A stretch of 64,000 nt of DNA from Isoetes taiwanensis. Its lineage: Eukaryota > Streptophyta > Lycopodiopsida > Isoetales > Isoetaceae. Below, piece by piece: positions 47,871 through 58,950 of the stretch. The stretch lies in NCBI GenBank assembly GCA_021234155.1, contig JAJEKV010000013.1, positions 22,870,162-22,934,161 of the forward strand, in the 5' to 3' direction. Below the pieces are notes generated by a model that was given only the letters and a program-made list of their open reading frames with translations, searched no databases and was not told the origin of the DNA. Made by a program: the position numbers and the translations under genes. The stretch's first letter is position 1. Each line of letters opens with the position of its first letter.

Positions 47871-49537
47871 ACCAAAACATAACCCCGACAAGGGAGACAG
47901 GGGAGGACCAGGGAGCAAGGACGAGGGGACAGGTAAAGAAAGGACACGAACTAGATCATCAGGGAGGCAGGGGGGTACAGAAAGGAAGGAAGAAATAGCG
48001 ATCTGGTACTGGAACTGCACGGGATATCCTTGGGATGACGGAGAACGCTTACACGCAGCAAGGGACCAGGATATCATATGCCTAGTGGAGACGTGGGAGC
48101 ACAGCTCAAAGAGGCTACCAGACGAACCAGGATACACACTGTTCACATGTTGGAAGGAAGAGAACTACAAAGTAGAAAGAGGAAGCGCAGGGCTAGCCTG
48201 CTACATTAGGAATAGCAGTGTCAAAAAAGCATGTATTTTAGAAACCGACATTAATAAAAGATACATGCTTATAAATATTGTAATGCTTGACTACAGAAAT
48301 CTATATTTGCTAATAGTGTATTACCCACCTCAATGTGACAAAGTGGATACTAAGCATGGGAGAAATCGTCATGAAACACAGAGATAAGGGATCGTTGATC
48401 ATAGTAGGAGATATCAATGCAAGGACGGGACAGGAACAGGCACAGAAAGCAGGGATGGACAAGGAGAGTGGACAGTGGACACAGGCCAGAAGGGGGGAAG
48501 AATGGCAAAGGAACACAGTAGACGAAATGGAGATGACAGCGAGAGGAGAAACCCTGATAGAGGTATGTACAGCTACAGATACAATTATATGCAATGGCCT
48601 AAGAAGATGGCAAGCCTCGGGCCAGTTCACAAGTACAAATATTCACGGGAGTAGTATAGTAGACTATGTGATAGCAAATGAGGAAGCAATAAGGGAAATC
48701 GGAAAGATGGAGTTAGGAGAATGGCCGTTAGGAGGAAGGGAGGGCCACAGACCCATCATGCTCAAGATAAATGCAAAGGGGAAGAACAACGAAGACGCAA
48801 AGAAAAGGGTAAAACACCAAATTAGCGGTCAAATTGAGAGAAAGCAGTGGGAAACATTCATAAAAAAAAAAAAAAATGAGAGATAAAGAATGGGGAGAGG
48901 AAATGAAGGACGAGGGAACGACATGAATGACATCTTGGAAGAAGCAAAGAAAAAAACAAAGATTCCCGAGAAAAGAAAGAGGAAGAAGGGCTATAGCATT
49001 TGAAGGTCAAGATGGTTTTTGACGAGGCATGCATGGAACAAAGAAGAAAAGTCAAACAGTAAAAGGAACTGAGACATACCACGAGGAACGCGAACAAATA
49101 TGTGAAGATAATTAAAAGAAAGAAAGTTCAGGACCGAAAACTACCAATGGGGACTAGTCAAGACTTGAAAAAAAAAATTTAAGGAATTCGAACAATATGA
49201 AAAAGGCTCAAAAACAAAAAAGCAGGAATAAAGAACGTGGAGAGGAGGGGGAAGAATGGAAATAGAAATAGACTGGACAAGATACCTAAAACGTCTATAC
49301 AAAACAGGGGCTGCACCAATCCTGGCTCCGGAAGGTAGACACAAACCTTCCTTCTCCAAGGAGGAGGTGACATGGGCACTAAACGAGATGGCAAATAATA
49401 AGGCATCGGATCTGTATGGGCTAACAGCGGAGATGTTGAAATGCGTAGAAACACAGATAGTAGGGATCATAACAGAAATATTCAATGAGGTAATACATTC
49501 AGGCCTACCAGAAAGATGGCAGTTTAATAAAGTAATT
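47836..49537 (+). pseudogene. LINE ORF2: APE-type endonuclease and truncated RT (copy A)
   Basis: Frame 47836-48387 gives the start of an exonuclease-endonuclease-phosphatase domain: YWNCTG, IICLVETWEH (catalytic Glu), GLACYIRNS and LLIVYYPPQ. After a frameshift near 48340, frame 48335-48886 gives IIVGDINARTG (48407-48430, catalytic Asp and Asn), SSIVDYVIAN and GHRPIMLKIN (the catalytic His region). Past broken linker DNA, frame 49256-49536 gives the start of the reverse transcriptase (SFSKEEVTWALNEMANNKAS, GLTAEMLK, FNEVIHSGLPERW). The frame is then cut by the duplication junction. Confidence 0.8.
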
Positions 49538-51544
49538 CCGACTGGATTCTCCCGGTTTTCTGCATCCCAGTTTTCATTCTGGATAAGAATGGTTCTTGAA
49601 TCCGTAGGAATCAATACCCACTTGCCTTGACGTCTAGCTTCCATAACAATACCAACAAACGATTTGCTTGTATAACTTTTTAGGACAAATGTAGAATGGC
49701 AAAAGCCATGGAAATAACAACTTGAGCAATTGCTCAAAACTTGTGGCCCAGGGAAGGTCGCCTTCGGCCGGAAATGGATGGATCCAAGATTGGTGCACAA
49801 ATCTGCAGCCATATTTGCAATCGGTGCACCAGATTAATATAGCATGGATTTTACAGATACAACCGAGAAGACGAATAGAATGTTGTATGATGCAACCTAC
49901 CTTATTAGAGAGATTAGGGAGAAGATTATGGTAGAATGAGTTTCCGTGTAGGTTTGAAAAAAAAGAAATTGGCGTAAAAAGCAAAAAACCTTAGCCCCCG
50001 GATGACACAATAAAATACAAAAAAATTTCCGCCAAAAAAAAATAGAAATTATAGCCATTAGATGTTTAAATATTCTCAGTTTATATCCCAAGATGCCACT
50101 ACCCAACCTCCCCCTAACAAATTGCCCCCTAACAGGGGGCAATCCAAAAACCACACCTTTAACGTGCATGGATGCGCATCTAAAAAAGTGAAAGTGCATG
50201 TTTGAGAATGTCCCATGTTAGAAATTGTCCTACTTAAAACGAATGTTTCCATTTTCATCTTCCTCTTGGCTACAATTATTCTTTCCTTGAAGCACTGTGG
50301 TCTCACTTTGTATGCATAAATTTTATTGTGTACACATTCGCATGGTAGAAGGTAGTTATTGTTCATGTTTTGCAATGTACTAATCTAAGCTACCTAATCA
50401 TCTCGGCCAAACAATCTTTCAATGTGAAAAACAAAAACTTACCAACATTGTTTGATTACATATCCATTTACACATTTGATGACTAATGAATGTAGACACA
50501 AGCAAATCAACATAGCGAGGGTCTTCCAATCAAATTGAGCATGTGATATAAAAGTGTTAAGATAATTAAATTCTCCAAGCGTGTCAAGAAATGCAAGATC
50601 TCGCATATAGTAGACAATTGTTGCAAATTGTAAAACAGTAAGATTTTGAGTGAACAAGGCATTTGATGACTATATAAGTTGTCCGAGTGAGAATCTTGAA
50701 TATCTTTTGATTGTCACTATTGAAAGAAAAACTGTTGTACAAAATTGGCAATACCAAGATGCTTTATCACCTCTTCATGAGAAAATCTTAAGAAGGCAAG
50801 TAAAGCTTAGCTCTTGTAATGTCAGATTCAAGACATTGGATAATCTTGTTCAACCAACCAACATTCAACAATGCATCCACCATGATGGGACAATTTATAG
50901 GAAAACCTTTAGAACTTATCTTTCTAGTGACGTCTAGAAATAACAACTGGCTCAGTATGAAGGGAGCTAAACTATCGTTGGGCTGGCGGCATGCATCATG
51001 GATCCCTGACATCATGTGACATAATGATAAGATTGAATCTTGTAATGTGGAATGGGAGGGGGGATGCTACCCCTGAATTTTGGTTGTCATCCAGTGCCTT
51101 GCCTCCATGATATTGAGAGAGGAAGGAAGAGGCCAAGCAATCTCAACATTGACCTATTGTAAACTCGCCCACGAACAACTGACACGTGTGATTTAGGATG
51201 GGATGACCTCCACATATGGCTATATCGATTGGTTCAAATTCAAGAATCAAGACCCCACTTTGCTTGACATAGTGGTATCTACAAGAATTGAAGATGATAC
51301 ATGGTAATACCTCTAGAATGGGTGTGGGGCTAACTATGATATTGGATCCCAAAGATGTCACAATGATGGTGGCCGTGCATAATGTTTAAATACACACATT
51401 ATAGAATGATGTCTATTATGTCCCAAAATGATGTCTATTGCCCAAAAGTATTTCATGGCCTTACGTGTTTGGCTCCAAAGCAATCTGCAGCACCTGGCAA
51501 GACGGAATCTGGACCCTAGAAAATAAAATACGTTTACTAGGCCA

Positions 51545-51550
51545 CACGTG
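51545..51550. promoter_or_regulatory. G-box (CACGTG) upstream of the C2-domain gene
   Basis: CACACGTGTAAG, about 260 bases upstream of the start codon. It contains both a perfect CACGTG and the ACGTGT abscisic-acid-response core. A second CACGTG is at 51183-51188. Both are retained in duplication copy 1. No clear TATA box is visible. Regulation by bZIP/bHLH factors is inference. Confidence 0.35.
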
Positions 51551-51808
51551 TAAGGGAGGAATCTGGGCCGTTAAGAATGCATGGGAGGAAGTTAGTGTTT
51601 ATGTTCGAAGAGAATAAACAGAGTGGAGTGGTGAACAACAGAGCAATCTGATCCATGTCGTCGAGCATTCAATCTGACCGCACTATTTGATTGTGGTGTG
51701 GCCTGATTCCTCGCCGCTGCAGTACGCTAGGCTTTAGCATTCATCTGGGCAGCTCCAATAGATCAAGTTTAGGTTTGGGGCTGTACAGGCTCAGCCAAAT
51801 CCGTCAGA

Positions 51809-52216
51809 ATGCCGAAAAAGCTTTACGTCGAGGTCTGCAGCGCTAAAGATTTGATGCCCAAAGATGGGCGAGGATCTGCCAATCCATTCTGTGTCATCGA
51901 TTTTGGAGGCCAGAAACGAAGAACCGAAGTGAAGCACAAAGATCTGAACCCTACATGGAACTCGACAGTGGATTTTACCATGTTTCCTGATTTGGGCGAT
52001 GATCAAACCCTTGTGCTGCAGATCTTTAGTGAGAAGAAGGGTGCTCAGAGACAGCCCCCTTTTCTTGGCAGAGTTAGAATCAAGGGTTTTGTTAGAAAGG
52101 GCAAAGAAGAGGTAATATTCTATCCTTTAAGAGGTAGGAGTATATTGTCACAGATTAAGGGTGAGATTGGATTGAAGATATGGTGGGATGATGAGCCTGA
52201 GCCTCCTCCCCCTCCA

Positions 52217-52266
<50 letters not shown>

Positions 52267-52729
52267 CAAGGCCGCCGCAGCTCCTCCGGCCGAAGGAGCG
52301 CCGCCTCCCGCCGAAGGAGCTGCACCACCTCCGGCCGAAGCCGCGCCTTCTGCTGAAGGAGCTCCGGCTCCGGCCGCGGCTCCTCCAGCTGAAGAGAAAA
52401 AAGAAGAGGAAAAGAAAGAAGAGAAGAAAGAAGAAGAGAAGAAAGAAGAGCCTAAAGATGGAGAGAAGAAAGAAGAGAAGAAAGATGAGGAGAAAAAGGA
52501 AGGGGATCCAGTTCCTGAAGCTGCTGTTGTTACTGTGGTTGAGGAGGTGAAGATAGAAAATGTTGTCCATGCTGATTGCTTGATCCAAGGCACCAACAGT
52601 TTTGTTCAAACTTTATATTGGGATCACATCAACCATCTCTATCCCGAGGAGGTTCGTTGGAACACTTACATTCCTGCATCCACCTATCATGTTCTTGAAT
52701 CGAGTCATGAAGATTATGACTACTACTAA
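51809..52729 (+). CDS. single-C2-domain protein, MCTP/QUIRKY N-terminus-like, with Pro/Ala- and Lys/Glu-rich tail
   Basis: An uninterrupted 306-codon frame with no intron needed. Residues 1-~125 form a C2 domain: KKLYVEVCSAKDLMPKDGRG, NPFCVIDFGGQKRRT, KDLNPTWNSTVDF, PPFLGRVRI and EEVIFYPLRGRS...QIKGEIGLKIWWDDE. This resembles the first C2 domain of plant MCTP proteins (QUIRKY type), which tether membranes at plasmodesmata. Known MCTPs are around 800-1000 residues with three or four C2 domains and C-terminal membrane segments; none of those follow here. Instead come (PA)n from a GCTCCT microsatellite (52217-52262), AEGAPPP repeats, a long charged EEKKEEEK stretch and a 64-residue tail ending SSHEDYDYY. 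The SDPY Asp is Asn (N25) and the third loop lacks acidic residues, so calcium binding is probably weak or absent. AATAAA lies at 52901-52906. Confidence 0.85.
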
Positions 52730-52900
52730 GGCTATTAGATCACAATGGATAATATACACATTGCTAGTTCTACTAATGAAGCTCTCATGTCACTAGAATT
52801 GTATCATTATCTTAGAACATGAGTAGCTTGTTATGGCTATATTATAGAGATATCATGTATATATTACATTGGCTTTTTGATTGAACAAGCAATGCCATGA

Positions 52901-52906
52901 AATAAA
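52901..52906 (+). terminator. AATAAA polyadenylation signal of the C2-domain gene
   Basis: AATAAA about 170 bases after the stop codon, preceded by TTGTTATGGC and T-rich DNA. It is conserved in copy 1 at 31414-31419. Placement is right for a plant near-upstream element. Confidence 0.45.
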
Positions 52907-53403
52907 TCTGCCTAGACTGTATCTCTACCTTTTGGATCTACCATATGAATTGTTACAATGATCAAGCACTATAAGGAATAAGATCACATTGCATTATTAT
53001 TTGCCTATTTTCTTTGGTTGGTTGTTGAGGATTAGGTTCAGTACAAGCACGTCTCCATCAAATTAGATATTGAATGTCTCATTCTCTTTGCATTGTAGAG
53101 GTTCTCCTTATCAAGTTGAGGTAGTGGGCCCTAGGGCGGTGCATAGAGATCCTTGTGGTCCCTAGCTGTTATTCTCATGTCACCTAACAAGTGTGCTTAA
53201 ACAATCCACTTTAGTAACGTGATTAGATGCTTTGCCACATGCACATTGGAAAAAATGTCTTTTAATTAGCTTAACATTGTATCTATTAGTCAACCAAGAT
53301 TGATGATCCATGTAGGAGCCCATTGCAATGGATTTAGGGTTGAATGGCAGATGCCTTAGTTATGGTCTTGTCACTGTCCTCGGATACCTGCCATATGCAA
53401 ATA

Positions 53404-54256
53404 TTAGTATTGTATCACAAATGCCAGTTCCCTTAAAACCCTGCTGTAGACTAAACAAACCTGGTTAGTGAATGTATTGCCCTCCTCGAATCTTGGTGTT
53501 GGTCCTGTGCCTTCAGACATATTTGCCTTCCAAGTCTTTGCAAACTCCACATCCATTCCTCTGGCCCAGGAGGTTATGTCCCTATCCACACCTATTTCGA
53601 CCATTTCTCGAATGATCCTAGCCTTGTCTATGGCCTTATCCCCTTCGTGCTGAGGGCCGAATTGGGCACGCATAATTGACCCAACCTTGTGTGCCCAACC
53701 TCATGGAATTCGCGGGGCCCAATCTCGGCAGGTGTGTGTGGCTCTCCCTCCCCACTTGACCAAGTCCCATGTCTTCATTGGTGACCTGATTGTTCTAATG
53801 GAGTTTGGGACAGGTCTGACCAGAGGCAGGAACCCTTCTATGCTAACATCCCCACACCCGGCGCCTCCCCGCGCATAAGTGTGTATCCTCCAAGCTAACA
53901 CATAACTTGCACTTCTTCTTCGCTATCAAGGGCAATTGTGTGATCACTCATAACTGGTGTTATCAATCCATTGACCTGCTGACGTTCATAGTCTAGCGTG
54001 AATGATGTTTTGACTATTGGAGCCCTAATTGGACTTATCCCTTGCCTCATCCTCATCCTGCTTCTAACCTCTAACCTTTTCCTCTTCACGAGGCTTCAAA
54101 TTCAGCATCTGCCTTCTTCTTATTTTCCCTTTCTTCCTTATTTTGTTGTGCTTTCTTGGCAGCCTCCTGCCTTTCCAATTTCCTTCTACCAACCTCGAGT
54201 TTCCTGGCTGCAACTTGCTCATCCTTTAGTCTCGCAGACTCAACCCCAACCTCTCA
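53404..54256 (-). other. unassigned minus-strand coding-like segment (copy 2)
   Basis: Counterpart of 31930-32785. In this copy the minus strand from 54243 to about 54098 is an open, highly charged, probably helical stretch (SARLKDEQVAARKLEVGRRK, then KKAQQNKEERENKKKADAEF). It is followed by broken frames with TSFTLDYERQQVNGLITPVM and the DKARIIREMVEIGVDRD block. It looks like part of a real protein gene with introns or decay, but I cannot name the family. Confidence 0.35.
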
Positions 54257-54564
54257 GCTTTTAATTAGATTGCCTTCTCTACCTTTCTTCCTATGCCCAT
54301 TTTTTCCTGTTTTGTTCCTGTTTTGTTGTTTCAACCTGATCCTTTCCTAATTTGTTAACAAAAATGTCGTCCATTCCAAAAACTCTAAACACAGAATCTT
54401 TAATCTTTTTGCCCAATTTTTTGCGTCTCTCTCCTTCCCATCAAGGCGATCTGCTATTTCAGTTAAGTCTGGCTCATAAAAACTCTTGACTTTGGTGAAT
54501 TACTTTCCTCCTCCAAGATGAAAAGTTTGATGACTTCATCGACCACCAAACGTGGGACTTCACA

Positions 54565-55389
54565 ATGAAGGAAAGGGAGACAAAGATGTACTGCCACACT
54601 AGTATTAGTATGCCTGACAAGGATGCCTTCCTCAGAGTCAAGGGGAGGATAAACGAAGCCGACTTACTGTCAGACGCTGAATTCTATGCCATACAAGAAC
54701 AACCAGGGATAAGGGATAAAACAACGAACCTATTGCAACCCAACAGTCCAGAAGGCACCGGAGAAGGACGAGAACGTAGTGGGACCCAGGTAGACACCTT
54801 CAAGTCACTCCAAGAAGATTACGATGACCTATGGGCAGTGCATATAGATGACTTTGCATCTCGACACTGGGAAGGCATGATGAGACCTGCAGAGGCACAG
54901 ACAGCTATTGCTTTGCGGTATTATCTGCCATTCCTCGCTGACGGCAGAATCTTGGTCTTCCACAAGACCTTCAGCCCAAGGGGAGAAGAGACAGTTTACG
55001 TGTTAATTGCACTATTAGGATTTCATAGGCATACCAGACTGGTCGAAAACATCGACCATGTGATCCTGGTGAAATGGTCAATTGCACTCGACATCTTTGA
55101 TTTTGAAATACCCCAACTGACAGGGTCGTTTAGCAATAACGGGTGCTCATACATCAAGGAGGAACCCCAAAGAAGTAGATGTTGCAATTCGAGGTGGAAC
55201 ATCATGGAGCATCCCCCCATAGCCCCACTACAGGAATTAGGCCCGAAGAAGTACAAAAGTACTTACAAGACAACCCAGACTACTATTTCTATTGAAAGGA
55301 AAAGTTATGCCGGAAGAGACCTAGACCAAAACATAACCCCGACAAGGGAGACAGGGGAGGACCAGGGAGCAAGGACGAGGGGCAGGTAA
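54565..55389 (+). CDS. LINE ORF1-like protein (copy B)
   Basis: A 274-codon open frame, nearly identical to copy A up to the C-terminus and about 20 codons longer (ending GEDQGARTRGR). It overlaps the beginning of the region that in copy A opens the endonuclease frame. No known domain is recognised. The longer uninterrupted frame suggests this copy is closer to the original protein. Confidence 0.6.
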   Translation: MKERETKMYCHTSISMPDKDAFLRVKGRINEADLLSDAEFYAIQEQPGIRDKTTNLLQPNSPEGTGEGRERSGTQVDTFKSLQEDYDDLWAVHIDDFASRHWEGMMRPAEAQTAIALRYYLPFLADGRILVFHKTFSPRGEETVYVLIALLGFHRHTRLVENIDHVILVKWSIALDIFDFEIPQLTGSFSNNGCSYIKEEPQRSRCCNSRWNIMEHPPIAPLQELGPKKYKSTYKTTQTTISIERKSYAGRDLDQNITPTRETGEDQGARTRGR

Positions 55390-58300
55390 AGAAAGGACAC
55401 CGAACTAGATCATCGTGGGAGGCGGGGGGTACGAAAGGAAGGAAGAAATAGCGATGCATCGAACTGCACGGGATATCCCTTGGGATGACGGAGAACGCTT
55501 ACACGGCAAAGAAGGACCGTGATATCATATGCCTAGTGGAGACGGGAGCACAAACTCAAAGAGGCTACCGGGCGAACCGGGATACACACTTGTTCACATG
55601 TTGGAAGGAAGAGAACTACAAAGTAGAAAGAGGAAGCCTTGAGGGCACCGCTACATTAGAATAGCGGTGTCAAAAAAGCATGTATTTTAGAAACCAGACA
55701 TTAATAAAAGATACATGCTTATAAATATTGTAATGCTTGACTACGAAAATCTATATTTGCTAATAGTGTATTACCCACCTCAATGTGACAAAGTGGATAC
55801 TAAGCATGGGAGAAATCGTCATGAAACACGAGATAAGGGATCGTTGATCATAGTAGGAGATATCAATGCAAGGATTCGGGCAGAAACGAGCCACGTAAAG
55901 CGAGGATGGACAAGGAGAGTGGACAAGTGGACACAAGGCGGAAAGGGGAAGAATGGCAAAGGAACACAAGAGAATCTAAATGGAGATGACAATGAGAGGA
56001 GAAACCGATAGAGGTATGTACATTCTGAGATACAATTATATGCAATGGCCTAAGAAGATGGCAAGCCTGGGCGATTCACACAAATACAAATATTCCCGCG
56101 GGAGTAGTATAGTAGACTATGTGATAGCAAATGAGGAAGCAATAAGGGAAATCGGAAAGATGGAGTTAGGAGAATGGCCGTTAGGAGGAAGGGAGGGCCA
56201 CAGACCCATCATGCTCAAGATAAATGCGACAAGGGGAAGAACAGAAGACAGGCAAAGAAGAGGTAAAATGAACCAAATTGGCCGGTCAAATTGAAGAAAA
56301 ACAGAGTGGGAGCATTCATAAACACGGTAAAAAAAAGAAAATGAGAGATAAAGAATGGGGAGAGGAAATGAAGGACAGAGGGAACGACATGAATGACATC
56401 TTGGAAGAAGCAGCAAAAACAGCATTCGGGAGAAAAGAAAGAGGAAGAAGGGCTATAGCATTTCGAAGGTCAGTATGGTTTGACGAGGCATGCATGGAAC
56501 AAAGAAGAAAAGTCAAACAGGCAAAAGGAACTGAGACATACCACGAGGAACGTAACAAATATGTGAAGATACTGAAAAGAAAGAAAGTTCAGGACCTGAA
56601 AAACTACCAATGGGGACTAGCCGAAGACTTGAAAAAACAGCCTAAGGAATTCTGGAACAATATGAAAAAAGGCTCAAAAACAAAAGCAGGTACAGCAACA
56701 GGAGAGGAGGGGGGAAGAATGGAAATAGAAATAGACTGGACAAGATACCTAAAACGTCTATACAAAGCAAGGCACCAACTTTCCTAAGGTAGACACAAAC
56801 CTTCCTTCTCCAAGGAGGAGGTGACATGGGCACTAAACAAGATGGCAAATAATAAGGCATCGATTTGTATGGGCTAACAAATGAGATGTTGAAATCGCGT
56901 AGAAACACGATAGTAGGGATCATAAATGAAATATTCAATGAGGTAATACATTCAAAGCTCACCGAAAGATGGCGGCTTTTAATAAAGTAATTCCAGCCCA
57001 TAAAGGGGAAACAGAGAGAACCGAGTAATTATAGGACCATCATGGTCGGGCCAAGATTCACTTAAAATGGTTCTGGAAAACATTGGATCAAAACCGAAAA
57101 TTTGGGCGAAGCAAGAAACTTCGAAACCAAGGCGGGGCTGGTTTTCGGCCGGAGTACTGAATTACGACCATCCGGGTGACTCTAAGGATAATGATAGAAC
57201 GTGCAAAGGAGAGTAACAAGAAGATCATATGCTGCCATTGGACTTTAAAAAAGCCTTCGACCAAGCATACCAGAGATAAACTCCTACTTAGACTAATAGG
57301 ACTAAGAGCACCGTAAGGGTTAGTAGGATCAATTGCAAGGCTATATCAAAAGGTATATGCCAAGATAGAGGGGGAAGGGGAAGCCATAGATTGTGACACA
57401 GGAGTAAAGCAAGGATGCCCACTATCACCCACACTTTTTGGGATATACATAGATGCTCTACAGGAATTTTTTCAAGGAAAGAGAGGGAGGGGAAGCACCA
57501 ATGATAGGGAGAACAAAAGTTTCAATAATGCTATATGCGGATGACTTAGGTATGATGGCGACCAAAGCCAAAGGAATGCACAGAATGCTAGAGATACTAG
57601 AAGAGTTTTGTTTGGAGACAGGATTGACGAAATAACCGACAAAACAAAAATAGTGACCTTCGCAAAAGACAAAAACACAAGCCCTTTAAATACAAGGGAC
57701 AAGAGCTAGAGGAAACCACGGGATGCACGGTATTTGGGATATGACACACATGGTGGGGGAAGTGGTCAAAAGGGGGCGCAAAACGATTCCAAGCACCGAT
57801 AGGCAATTATTACATCATGATGAATTATCAGAATAAATCCGGGATCACCAACTTAGAAATCAAAACATACCTATTTAGCACATTAGTAGCATCAACACAA
57901 ATTGTGCGGATGTGAGACATGGGGCCGTGTCTATCCCGAGAGAAGAAATGGGAAAAAAAGAAGGAATACTGAGGCAATGGCGGGAATTCCTGTGAAAGGT
58001 GTACATCATTAGCAACAATCATATATGAAACTTGAGGGAAAAGCCAATGGAAGTGAGAGCATGGTAAAGAACAATCGGTACCTAATAAAGGACAACGGTT
58101 ATGGAAAAAAGAGGACAAACTATCGCCATTGGCAATAGATGAATCAGCAAAGCAATACATAGTAAATCGTGCAAGGGATGGTTTAACGGCGGGCAAAGTG
58201 GGCGGCAAGCATGGGGTGCAACTAAGCCATATTATACAAGCGGATGGATGGGGCGAAGAATGGACAAGCGAGGGGCAATGAGGAGTCAAGGGCTAGCACG

Positions 58301-58780
58301 TACCACATGGGCCTAAAGCGGGCGGCTATTGGGAGCCTTCAATCCAGGGGGCGATAGGGACATATCACATACAAAAGCAACATGTTGAATAGAGCAACAG
58401 AGAGAACTGGCTAGGTTCGGAATGGGGAGCCACGACCTCCAATTGAGAAAAGATAGATGGAGAAAAATAGATAGAGCAGAGCTTAATATGTCGACTATGT
58501 GACTGGTGAAAAATAGAAGACGGCACATATGGTCAAGGAATGCCCTGGCCTACACGTACATAAGGTCCAAATTTAACAAGGTCGTGGGATCTCCCACTCC
58601 AAAAGACCGATGGACAAAAGAAAAGACACTCACGATGTAGCTTAAAAGCTATAAAAGAGATGATCATAAGACACCGGGGGGTGCACAAAGAGAGAGGGCT
58701 AATAATTTGAGAAGCACTGTTGAGGCGAATCAGAGAGGCCCACAAAGCACAGTTCAAAACTGTTTATAACGATGCATTGT
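55390..58780 (+). pseudogene. LINE ORF2: endonuclease, reverse transcriptase and zinc finger (copy B)
   Basis: The endonuclease is recognisable but shifted (LLIVYYPPQ near 55760, IIVGDINAR near 55850, SSIVDYVIAN, GHRPIMLKIN near 56200). The linker frame 56278-56787 has RSVWFDEACMEQRRKVKQAK and KQPKEFWNNMKKG. Reverse transcriptase motifs: LDFKKAFD (57238-57261, first catalytic Asp), GVKQGCPLSPTLFGIYIDAL (57401-57460) and YADD (57534-57545, catalytic pair intact). Further on, CRLCDW, and in another frame MVKECPGLHVHK, give a C-x2-C...H-x4-C finger. Frameshifts interrupt it roughly every 100-300 bases, so no full protein is encoded as written. Confidence 0.8.
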
Positions 58781-58950
58781 GTATGGCCAAGAAGCCAGCT
58801 ATAAGCACGACGCGGGTATTACAAATAACAAGAGAAGCCCGCTAGATGGCTACATAAAGCTATGCGTCTGTTTGTTGGCAGCACCTTTTGGGAGCTCGCA
58901 GGATTCTACACAAGTCCGGGGGCCTCACGGCCTGAGGGACGTTAATCTAT

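Larger units (their letters stand above)
46795..49537 (+). mobile_element. LINE copy A, 5' half (ORF1, endonuclease, start of RT)
   Basis: Aligns with 54259-56992 at an offset of about 7.46 kb. It is cut at AAAGTAATTCC (49530-49539), inside the reverse transcriptase, where copy 2 of the 4.7 kb duplication begins; LINE B continues past this point. It contains ORF1 and most of the endonuclease. Removing everything from 49538 to about 56992 would leave one contiguous LINE, which suggests a complex duplication or recombination between LINE copies. Confidence 0.85.
49538..54256. repeat. 4.7 kb segmental duplication, copy 2
   Basis: Near-identical to 28047-32785 in the same orientation. The left junction falls inside the LINE A reverse transcriptase; the right junction (54256/54259) is followed at once by the start of LINE B at TTTTAATTAGATTGCC. 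It holds the intact C2-domain gene. The middle of the copies is almost unchanged while the right ~600 bases (53640-54256) differ in many short CAG/CTG-centred patches. Confidence 0.9.

Noticed and set aside
52120-52609. Long minus-strand open frames opposite the C2 gene (158 and 153 codons)
   Set aside because: They are antisense shadows of the low-complexity Pro/Ala and Lys/Glu-coding DNA and show only biased composition (Ser/Phe- and Ala/Gly-rich).
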